A stretch of DNA of 7,922 bases from Ruminococcaceae bacterium UBA866. Its GTDB lineage: Bacteria > Bacillota > Clostridia > Oscillospirales > Ruminococcaceae. Every line of letters begins with the position of its first letter. The stretch's first letter is position 1. The position numbers and the translations under genes are program-made. Of the stretch, positions 1 to 5,211 are shown in pieces. The stretch is taken from NCBI GenBank assembly GCA_002295325.1, contig DBGA01000088.1, forward strand, positions 55,962 through 63,883, written 5' to 3'. Below the pieces are notes generated by a model. The model was not told the origin of the DNA. It worked only from the letters and a program-made list of their open reading frames with translations, and searched no databases.

Positions 1-1
1 C

Positions 2-583
2 GAGCGTGGCTTACTTAGTCAAAATATTTTGGCACAGCTTCGTAATTTTGTTGAATATATTGCTGTAAAAGTTTACGCAAATGGGTCAGATGTTGATCCG
101 AATGATTATGAAATGAATGTTGCAGCACTGAAATATTTGCAAGCGCGTGGTAATCTGCGTTTTTTAAATAAATTTCATGATCTGCTACAAAAATCAGTAT
201 CACACTATACAATTGACGAGGGCGGCTCCGAACGACTTATGCTCAAGTACTATGAATATTTGTTAAAAATAAAGATATTTCTAAGGGATACATATAATCT
301 TGAGGTTTTAAAGAACATTGGAGATTTTCCGTTAAGTAATGATACTCAATTAGCAGATTATTATGGAAAGATATCTGAAAAGGTATCGCAACCTAGTAAT
401 AACGCTACACATACCAACTATAACGAGCGATATTATATACAAAAAATCAAACCTTTTTTTGTAAATCAGCAAATATTTTATGAGGTTACTTTTACGCTTG
501 CAAATAATAAGACTAGCAAATTTGATAGGGTTATAGCATTCACTAGTTTAGATATATCAAGTAATTATGCTGTCAAGCTCTAA
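2..583 (+). CDS. N-terminal fragment of helicase-associated protein (5' partial)
   Basis: The frame has no stop upstream to the window edge, so this is the tail of a longer N-terminal segment and not a gene starting at the internal TTG at 29. About 193 codons are visible. The first part is helical and charged, with LRNFVEYIAVKVYANG followed by a Leu/Lys-rich stretch (NLRFLNKFHDLLQKSVSHY and YYEYLLKIKIFLRDTYNLEVL). The last 60 residues turn beta-rich (YYIQKIKPFFV, FYEVTFTLANN, DRVIAFTSL). I recognise no catalytic motif. It is in the same frame as the helicase core 36 nt downstream, so I read it as the accessory region in front of the motor domain. If translated alone it would be a truncated product ending in AVKL. 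Confidence 0.6.
   Translation, partial: ERGLLSQNILAQLRNFVEYIAVKVYANGSDVDPNDYEMNVAALKYLQARGNLRFLNKFHDLLQKSVSHYTIDEGGSERLMLKYYEYLLKIKIFLRDTYNLEVLKNIGDFPLSNDTQLADYYGKISEKVSQPSNNATHTNYNERYYIQKIKPFFVNQQIFYEVTFTLANNKTSKFDRVIAFTSLDISSNYAVKL
581..583 (+). other. In-frame TAA splitting the helicase reading frame
   Basis: This TAA is the only stop in a frame that is otherwise open from position 2 to 2626. The next base is A, which is not a typical readthrough context, and no recoding structure is evident. I treat it as a nonsense change. Confidence 0.75.
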
Positions 584-619
584 ATACATAACGATAATAT
601 TGAGATTCTAGGTAAGACA

Positions 620-2629
620 ATGAGTATTTTAGTGATTGATAATTGGTCAGTTTCTATAAGACCTTGTGAATTAGACAATTTTGCAGATATATTTGGCAGT
701 CATCCTAAAATCGAAGGTGGTACTAACGAATATCAGGAAATAATGAAATTTCTTACCGCAACAAAAATGAGCCTTACAGAGTTTATTACAACATCTGAAG
801 AGTATTTTCAGTTTATAAAATCATCAATTACAACACGCGCAAGGGTAACACATTTTTTTGATATATTAGATCAATGCAGAGACTTTGTGATGGAAGACTT
901 ACCGGGTAGTAATATCATTCGTTATCTACTCCATAAATTAAATAATAAAGTGATAAAGTGGCAGTTATGGCGAGACTCTTGTGATGCACTGTCAAACCTA
1001 TATCTAGGTTATGGCTGTATTCCGTTTGATAAAATGCCATATAATACGTCTTTAAGAAACCATAATCCAAGACTTTACGATTTGTTTGAGTGCATTTCAG
1101 CAAATGGTCGTGAACATGAATTATTTGCGAGGCATATCAAAAGCAACACTGAAACGGAAGGCATGCTGTTTACCCCAATTAAAGATATCCAAAGCTTTGA
1201 CAATATTGAAAGTCTAATAGAAGAATATAACAACAAGTTATATTTCAAACATAATCATCGGCGACTTGAAATTTTTAACAACCATATTTATATTAAAGGA
1301 TATGCAGATGATAGTGCTTTTATAGTTAAAAAACTTAAAGAATTATCAAATGCCGGTATTGGACAATATACTAGTTCAGTTGACTCTTGGTTGCAACAGA
1401 CTAGTTATGATATTGATTGTAATGAAAAAAAGACTGCTCTAAGACAAATGTTTTCAAATTCAAAAGTTGCTTTTATTTATGGGTCTGCTGGAACTGGAAA
1501 ATCAACATTAATAAATCATATTTCTAATTTTTTTGCTGATAAAAATAAAATATATCTTGCGAATACTAATCCTGCCGTTGATAATATGCGCCGTAAAGTA
1601 AAAGCTGGGAATAGTAATTTTAAAACTATTGCAAGTTTTATATCTAATAAAACTGTAGACACCGAATGCGATATTTTAGTCATAGATGAGTGCAGTACGC
1701 TTGGTAACTCGGATATGCGAAAAGTTTTAGAAAAGGCAAATTTTAAACTCCTTGTTTTAGTCGGAGATATATTCCAGATTGAATCTATTTCTTTTGGGAA
1801 CTGGTTTAGCATTGCAAAGTCTTTTGTTCCTAATGGATCAATTTTTGAGCTTACAAAACCATATAGAAGTAAAGATGATAATTTGTTATTAGTTTGGGAT
1901 AGAGTGCGTAATCTTGATATAGCAATACTAGAACCTTTGGTTAAAAATAACTACTCTACAAAACTCGATGAGTCAATATTTGATCAAGCTGAATATGATC
2001 AGATTATCCTATGTCTAAACTATGATGGTCTTTATGGGATTAATAACATCAACCGTTTTTTACAAAATAGTAACCCTAATCCATCAGTGCAATGGAGTAC
2101 TAATATTTATAAAATTGGAGATCCAATTCTTTTTAATGAAACGGAAAGGTTTGCACCACTAATTTATAATAATATGAAAGGGCAGATTACTAAAATAAAT
2201 GTGGCAGAAAACCAGATATGGTTTGATATTGAACTTGATATCGTCATAAATGAGTTAGACGCATATGGATATGACTTCGAGTTAATTGGACAATCCTTAA
2301 ATGGAAATTCTATAATAAGATTTAGCGTAAATAAGTATAGAAGTACAGATGAAGATGATGATTCTTCAGATGTAGTAGTTCCTTTTCAAATCGCATATGC
2401 TGTTTCAATTCATAAAGCACAAGGCTTAGAATACAATTCGGTTAAGATAGTCATAACAAATGAAACCGAAGAACGTATTACTCATAATATCTTTTATACT
2501 GCAATTACCCGTGCAAGAAAAAAATTAAAGATATATTGGTCACCTGAAGCTGAAAATAAAATTTTAAGTAGTATGGTAGTACTAAATAATAATAAGGACG
2601 TAGCTTTACTAAAGGCTAAGTATAATTAA
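620..2629 (+). CDS. SF1 RecD/UvrD-like ATP-dependent helicase core
   Basis: This 669-aa product keeps the full SF1 motor set. Walker A is GSAGTGKST (288-296). Walker B is DILVIDECS (351-359, D356-E357). Motif III is GDIFQ (382-386). The PYRS arginine of the motif IV region is R416. Motif V is SIHKAQGLEY (596-605) and motif VI is YTAITRAR (626-633), typical of the UvrD_C_2 fold. The order and spacing fit SF1B helicases such as RecD or TraA-type enzymes, which use ATP to move along and unwind nucleic acid. Residues 1-280 have no motif I recognise and probably belong to the accessory part of the longer ancestral protein. The ATG at 620 is preceded by only a weak AGG (610-612), so independent translation would depend on reinitiation after the stop at 581. 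Large helicases of this kind are common in defence islands, but a defence role here is inference. Whether it is still functional is uncertain. Confidence 0.8.
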   Translation: MSILVIDNWSVSIRPCELDNFADIFGSHPKIEGGTNEYQEIMKFLTATKMSLTEFITTSEEYFQFIKSSITTRARVTHFFDILDQCRDFVMEDLPGSNIIRYLLHKLNNKVIKWQLWRDSCDALSNLYLGYGCIPFDKMPYNTSLRNHNPRLYDLFECISANGREHELFARHIKSNTETEGMLFTPIKDIQSFDNIESLIEEYNNKLYFKHNHRRLEIFNNHIYIKGYADDSAFIVKKLKELSNAGIGQYTSSVDSWLQQTSYDIDCNEKKTALRQMFSNSKVAFIYGSAGTGKSTLINHISNFFADKNKIYLANTNPAVDNMRRKVKAGNSNFKTIASFISNKTVDTECDILVIDECSTLGNSDMRKVLEKANFKLLVLVGDIFQIESISFGNWFSIAKSFVPNGSIFELTKPYRSKDDNLLLVWDRVRNLDIAILEPLVKNNYSTKLDESIFDQAEYDQIILCLNYDGLYGINNINRFLQNSNPNPSVQWSTNIYKIGDPILFNETERFAPLIYNNMKGQITKINVAENQIWFDIELDIVINELDAYGYDFELIGQSLNGNSIIRFSVNKYRSTDEDDDSSDVVVPFQIAYAVSIHKAQGLEYNSVKIVITNETEERITHNIFYTAITRARKKLKIYWSPEAENKILSSMVVLNNNKDVALLKAKYN

Positions 2630-2725
2630 TTGTTAACTGTAATTAAGTGGTTCGTTTTATTATTAGTTCTGATTTTGGCACTAAAACAAGTGTATTTTAA
2701 CAATGTGAAAATCTTTTGATTTCTT

Positions 2726-2756
2726 ATTATGTTTATGATAGACAAGCACAAGATAG
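2726..2756 (+). repeat. Intergenic repeat copy 1 (ATTATGTTTATGATAG)
   Basis: The core ATTATGTTTATGATAG (2726-2741) is followed by ACAAGCACAAGATAG (2742-2756). The core matches copies at 5083, 4116 and 7144. The downstream half aligns with the copies at 4034 (ACAAGCCCAAGGGG) and 5083 (TTAAGCTCAGGATGG). It sits 97 nt after the helicase stop and about 60 nt before the next gene. No partner arm for a hairpin is present here. Confidence 0.7.
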
Positions 2757-2804
2757 CAATGAAGGGAAGAACAACAGAGCTTTTATCAATATAAATAATT
2801 GGAT

Positions 2805-2810
2805 GGAGAG
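2805..2810 (+). promoter_or_regulatory. Ribosome binding site deciding the TTG start at 2819
   Basis: GGAGAG lies 8 nt before TTG at 2819. The longer in-frame choice, GTG at 2810, would overlap this site, so TTG is the better start. Confidence 0.55.
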
Positions 2811-2818
2811 TGATCCCA

Positions 2819-3091
2819 TTGACAGTAGACCAACAATGTGAAATTGCACGACAAATGACTGGTTGTAAATCTAGTAATGATGAAATTCTAAAAAACATTA
2901 GATCCATGAATGAACTTGTGAAAGAAGAGGCTAGTTTAGTGGTAAACAGATTATTACTCCGTGATAATCTGCCTTTTGATATAGCCTTTCCGCTGGTTAA
3001 ATCCGATTTTGAAAAAGTAGCACAAAAATATAAGATTAACTCTGCAGCGCTATTTTGGGTATATATGGAGTGGAAAGGGCGACAAAGGTGA
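2819..3091 (+). CDS. Small soluble protein of unknown function, first gene of a coupled pair
   Basis: The product is 90 aa from TTG 2819 (93 aa if GTG 2810 is used). It is predicted to be helical and soluble, with no signal peptide or membrane segment. Visible features are a charged N-terminal half (SNDEILKNIRSMNELVKEEA) and a C-terminal half with DFEKVAQKYKINSAALFWVYMEWKG. The second part faintly recalls the tail of ImmA/IrrE-like proteins, but there is no HEXXH metal site, so I do not assign it there. Its stop TGA (3089-3091) overlaps the GTG start of the next gene in the arrangement GTGA. This implies translational coupling and a shared role with the membrane protein that follows. A regulator, antitoxin-like or adaptor partner is possible; this is inference only. 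Confidence 0.65.
   Translation: MTVDQQCEIARQMTGCKSSNDEILKNIRSMNELVKEEASLVVNRLLLRDNLPFDIAFPLVKSDFEKVAQKYKINSAALFWVYMEWKGRQR
3072..3079 (+). promoter_or_regulatory. Internal ribosome binding site for the membrane-protein gene
   Basis: GGAAAGGG lies inside the end of the upstream gene, 8 nt before GTG at 3088. It supports that start over the in-frame TTG at 3055, which has no such site at a useful distance. Confidence 0.6.
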
Positions 3092-3972
3092 AGGATAAAA
3101 AAATTCTAGATAATATACACAATTCATGGATGGCATTAATATCCCTGCTTAAAACGTTGTATAAAGGAATGCCATTACTTATGGTTACCTTTACTTTTCT
3201 AACAATTTTCGTAGCGGAAAAAATCAGTAGTAATACAACATTTCAGCTTGGAATGCTTACTTCCGTAATATTTCTTTCGTCTATTGCTGTATATTTTAAG
3301 TCCAAAAATTATGGAGAAGCAGTATTAGCACTATCTGCTGGCTTGTTTACGGTTTATACTGTAACTTGGACTACGTCACTTTTTATTAGTTTTATTGTTG
3401 TTTGGGTCATGTTCACAATTGTGGTTTTTCTTACTACATCAATTCGACTTAGTTCAGCTATTCAGTCGATTTACATGGAGGCAACGTTTGCAATTAAACA
3501 TCCACAGTTATCTGACAAAGAATGTGAGAAGCAATTGCAAGCTATTTCAGATTCCTTAAAAGATTGCATTATGGGTCCAGTTGAAAAAGCTGAAACAATT
3601 AGAGTATTTGCCTATAGAAAAATATCTTTACCTGACATGAAAATGGGGCTAAAATGGGTTAATATTTTCTTTTCACTGACTCGAATCTCCTATTTGACTT
3701 TGGCCGATTTCGTTGCAGTTGTAATCAAAAATGCTTCTATTTTAAACCAAAGAATTACAGGTGATATGATTTTCGAACATATCTATTCTGGTATGAGAAA
3801 TGCTCCTGTAACACCTCAAGAATATATCGAGGCATTTCAACTCACCAGACATTTTCTGATAAGAAACAAAAACATAGTGCTATATTTTGATACGCTTAAT
3901 ACGTACTTTGACTCTGGCAGTTCACCTGATGGTATTGAAGCGCTTTTTGAGCAGTCTCTACAAATAGATTAA
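3088..3972 (+). CDS. Four-helix membrane protein of unknown function with cytoplasmic tail
   Basis: The product is 294 aa from GTG 3088, which overlaps the upstream stop by 4 nt. Four hydrophobic segments are visible: about 28-43 (MPLLMVTFTFLTIFVA), 52-70 (FQLGMLTSVIFLSSIAVYF), 75-93 and 97-115 (LFISFIVVWVMFTIVVFL). They are followed by a helical, charged domain of about 180 residues that is presumably cytoplasmic (for example DKECEKQLQAISDSLKDCI and PVTPQEYIEAFQLTRHFLI). No enzyme motif is recognised. The first 25 residues are amphipathic, with no classical cleaved signal peptide. The pairing with a small soluble protein between two copies of the intergenic repeat suggests a self-contained two-gene module. 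In a defence island, a membrane effector with a cytosolic partner is one plausible reading, but nothing in the sequence proves it. Confidence 0.7.
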   Translation: MKDKKILDNIHNSWMALISLLKTLYKGMPLLMVTFTFLTIFVAEKISSNTTFQLGMLTSVIFLSSIAVYFKSKNYGEAVLALSAGLFTVYTVTWTTSLFISFIVVWVMFTIVVFLTTSIRLSSAIQSIYMEATFAIKHPQLSDKECEKQLQAISDSLKDCIMGPVEKAETIRVFAYRKISLPDMKMGLKWVNIFFSLTRISYLTLADFVAVVIKNASILNQRITGDMIFEHIYSGMRNAPVTPQEYIEAFQLTRHFLIRNKNIVLYFDTLNTYFDSGSSPDGIEALFEQSLQID

Positions 3973-4033
3973 TCCATTTTTTGTATGACCCTTCATGAGA
4001 CAACCTTTAATAAATCTGATATATGGCATATTT

Positions 4034-4064
4034 ATTATGTTTTAATTAGGACAAGCCCAAGGGG
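4034..4064 (+). repeat. Intergenic repeat copy 2 (diverged, runs into a hairpin)
   Basis: ATTATGTTTTAATTAGG (4034-4050) is followed by ACAAGCCCAAGGGG (4051-4064). Against copy 1 the first 9 bases are identical, the TAG is retained, and ACAAGCNCAAG is shared downstream. It lies 61 nt after the membrane-protein stop. This is the only copy whose downstream half has a complementary partner. Confidence 0.6.
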
Positions 4065-4079
4065 CACCCCTTGGGCTTG
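4052..4079 (+). repeat. Perfect 13-bp inverted repeat (hairpin)
   Basis: CAAGCCCAAGGGG (4052-4064) pairs with CCCCTTGGGCTTG (4067-4079) across a CA centre. A realistic fold has 12 bp and a GCAC loop. It is GC-rich in an AT-rich gap. No T-run follows on the + strand (the next bases are CGAACAGC), and none follows on the other strand, so it is not a standard intrinsic terminator, though it may still stop or stabilise transcripts. Its left arm is the part shared with the repeat copies at 2742 and 5099, which ties it to the repeat family. Confidence 0.8.
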
Positions 4080-4115
4080 CGAACAGCAAGATAAACAAAA
4101 AAAAGAAAATAGCAG

Positions 4116-4130
4116 ATTATGTTTAGATAG
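4116..4130 (+). repeat. Intergenic repeat copy 3 (ATTATGTTTAGATAG)
   Basis: The 15-nt core is identical to the copy at 7144. It lacks the T/C found between TTTA and GATAG in copies 1 and 4. It lies only 82 bp from the start of copy 2, with no gene between them, and 138 nt before the next start codon. Confidence 0.7.
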
Positions 4131-4251
4131 ACCACAATTACATAGACGAGGATTAAAACAAAGAAATCCTAATCGGTAAATACAAACTACTAATTAATGC
4201 GAAGTCATATTATGGATTTGAACAAAAACAATTTGAATGATGACTTAAAAT

Positions 4252-4260
4252 AAGGAGGAG
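4252..4260 (+). promoter_or_regulatory. Strong ribosome binding site
   Basis: AAGGAGGAG lies 8 nt before ATG 4269 (10 nt when measured from the end of AAGGAGG). It is a near-perfect Firmicute Shine-Dalgarno sequence and fixes the start of the 252-aa gene. Confidence 0.8.
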
Positions 4261-4268
4261 ATAGTAAT

Positions 4269-5027
4269 ATGCCAAGTGATTTTGAATTAGTAAAAATCTC
4301 TTTACATAATGCAAATGAGCTAGTTAATATGAAAAATAATCCTGTTGTAGATTCGGTATTATTAGCACCAGTAAGGGCGCTACCTATTATAGGGGATTTA
4401 ATCGATTCTTCTACAAATAAATTGTTAGATAATTATCAAAAAGAAAAGGAGGAAGAACTTGCAAACTTTATTTTAAAAAATGGAACATTAATAACATCTT
4501 CAATGGTGAATGATGTAGAGTTCATTATAAATTTTAACAGGGTAATTGAAGCGATTAGAAGACTTGCTACTAACGACAAAGTTGAATTTTTTGGTAATCT
4601 AATAAGAAATGGCTATCTGTCTGGAAATCATATAGATAGTAATTTGTTTGATGAATATCTAAATACTTTAAATACTATGTCATATAGAGAAATACAGTAT
4701 TTGGTAGACTATAAATTATATTGTGAAGAAAAAAGCAAGAATGAAAAAAGAAATTCAAAAAAAATTAAGGGTAAAGTTAGTTATTGTAGATGGGGAGTCT
4801 TTTCAAGAGATTATACCATGCAGAATAACATTACAAGAAGTGAATTATCTAGTGCGTTTATGAGAATCAAACAAACAGGGTTTGTAGATGAGATATTCGA
4901 GACTGAAAGTGGAGATGTAGATGAAGATTTACACTCTTTTAATTCTTTGAATGTAGAAAGCTCTGGATTTTGTATAGAATCAAGTTTCTTAACGTTTTTT
5001 GATATTGTATTAAAATTAGAAGAATAA
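4269..5027 (+). CDS. Unrecognised 252-aa protein with N-terminal hydrophobic helix
   Basis: ATG 4269 follows a strong AAGGAGG site. Residues about 26-46 are hydrophobic, with SVLLAPVRALPIIGDLIDS. A charged helix (NYQKEKEEELANFIL) follows, and then a helical core, MVNDVEFIINFNRVIEAIRRLATNDKVEFFGNLIRNGYL, here abbreviated to its ends as VEFIINF and FFGNLIRNGYL. The C-terminal part (RSELSSAFMRIKQTGFVDEIF) could be a winged-helix-like element. There is no nuclease, ATPase or metal motif. The hydrophobic run is short for a stable membrane protein and may be an amphipathic or membrane-docking helix. It stands alone between two repeat copies with no partner gene. I recall similar proteins as hypothetical in Firmicutes but cannot name a family. 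A role as accessory or abortive-infection-like cargo is inference. Confidence 0.7.
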   Translation: MPSDFELVKISLHNANELVNMKNNPVVDSVLLAPVRALPIIGDLIDSSTNKLLDNYQKEKEEELANFILKNGTLITSSMVNDVEFIINFNRVIEAIRRLATNDKVEFFGNLIRNGYLSGNHIDSNLFDEYLNTLNTMSYREIQYLVDYKLYCEEKSKNEKRNSKKIKGKVSYCRWGVFSRDYTMQNNITRSELSSAFMRIKQTGFVDEIFETESGDVDEDLHSFNSLNVESSGFCIESSFLTFFDIVLKLEE

Positions 5028-5056
5028 AAGAGATTAAGTTATAGTCTAGCGTCATT

Positions 5057-5086
5057 TAATGCATTGTGTCAAAAGTTTTTGCATTA
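5057..5086 (+). repeat. Inverted repeat TAATGCA / TGCATTA overlapping repeat copy 4
   Basis: TAATGCA (5057-5063) and TGCATTA (5080-5086) are perfect 7-bp inverted arms with 16 nt between them. The right arm runs into the ATTATGTTTA core of copy 4. It could be a recombinase or repressor half-site pair, or a weak hairpin; chance cannot be excluded in AT-rich DNA. Confidence 0.35.
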
Positions 5087-5113
5087 TGTTTACGATAGTT
5101 AAGCTCAGGATGG
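5083..5113 (+). repeat. Intergenic repeat copy 4 (ATTATGTTTACGATAG)
   Basis: The core at 5083-5098 differs from copy 1 at one base. The following TTAAGCTCAGGATGG aligns with ACAAGCACAAGATAG of copy 1 (AAGC, CA, GAT and G shared). It is 55 nt after the stop of the 252-aa gene. GC before the core is shared with the copy at 7144. Confidence 0.7.
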
Positions 5114-5126
5114 TAAAAACATATTA

Positions 5127-5156
5127 TTTACATGTGAATGGAATTAGTATCATAAT
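5127..5156 (+). promoter_or_regulatory. Candidate sigma-A promoter for the OLD-family gene
   Basis: TTTACA (5127-5132) and CATAAT (5151-5156) are separated by 18 nt, and each is one mismatch from consensus. They lie downstream of the repeat copy and about 55 nt before the start codon. Promoter calls in AT-rich gaps are easily wrong. Confidence 0.35.
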
Positions 5157-5194
5157 GAAGAAATCATACATATAAAACCTAATATATTAATATC

Positions 5195-5201
5195 AAAGGA
5201 G
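5195..5201 (+). promoter_or_regulatory. Ribosome binding site deciding the ATG start at 5212
   Basis: AAAGGAG ends 10 nt before ATG 5212 but only 4 nt before the in-frame GTG at 5206. ATG is therefore the likelier start, though GTG adds only two residues. Confidence 0.6.
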
Positions 5202-5211
5202 AAAAGTGCTT

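Larger units (their letters stand above)
2..2629 (+). pseudogene. Large SF1 helicase gene interrupted by an in-frame TAA
   Basis: One reading frame is open from the left window edge to the stop at 2627-2629, apart from a single TAA at 581-583. Between that stop and the ATG at 620 the same frame stays open for 12 codons reading IHNDNIEILGKT. The residues on both sides look like consecutive beta strands of one domain (DRVIAFTSLDISSNYAVKL, then the stop, then IHNDNIEILG). I infer that the ancestor was one long protein with an N-terminal accessory region and a C-terminal helicase, inactivated or split by a nonsense change; TAA is one base away from TCA, TTA, AAA, CAA or GAA. There is no frameshift and no inserted sequence. 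The gene begins outside the window, so its full length is unknown. Alternatives are a sequencing error, a genuine two-protein arrangement with restart at 620, or readthrough. Confidence 0.7.

Noticed and set aside
29..583. A separate gene starting at the TTG at 29
   Set aside because: The frame is open back to the window edge and there is no ribosome binding site before 29; it is the tail of a longer frame.
915..1812. Minus-strand frames opposite the helicase (915-1103 and 1516-1812)
   Set aside because: They lie entirely within a gene with clear helicase motifs on the other strand and lack start signals.
2626..2907. Minus-strand frame of 93 codons across the gap after the helicase
   Set aside because: It overlaps the repeat copy and the start of the coupled pair, and has no convincing ribosome binding site or family resemblance.
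4052..4079. Intrinsic terminator
   Set aside because: The stem is excellent, but neither strand has a T-run after it, so the call of a standard terminator is not supported.
3985..4179. Small + strand frame of 64 codons
   Set aside because: It runs through the GC-rich hairpin and two repeat copies, has no ribosome binding site, and its product is low in hydrophobic core residues; it is most likely accidental.
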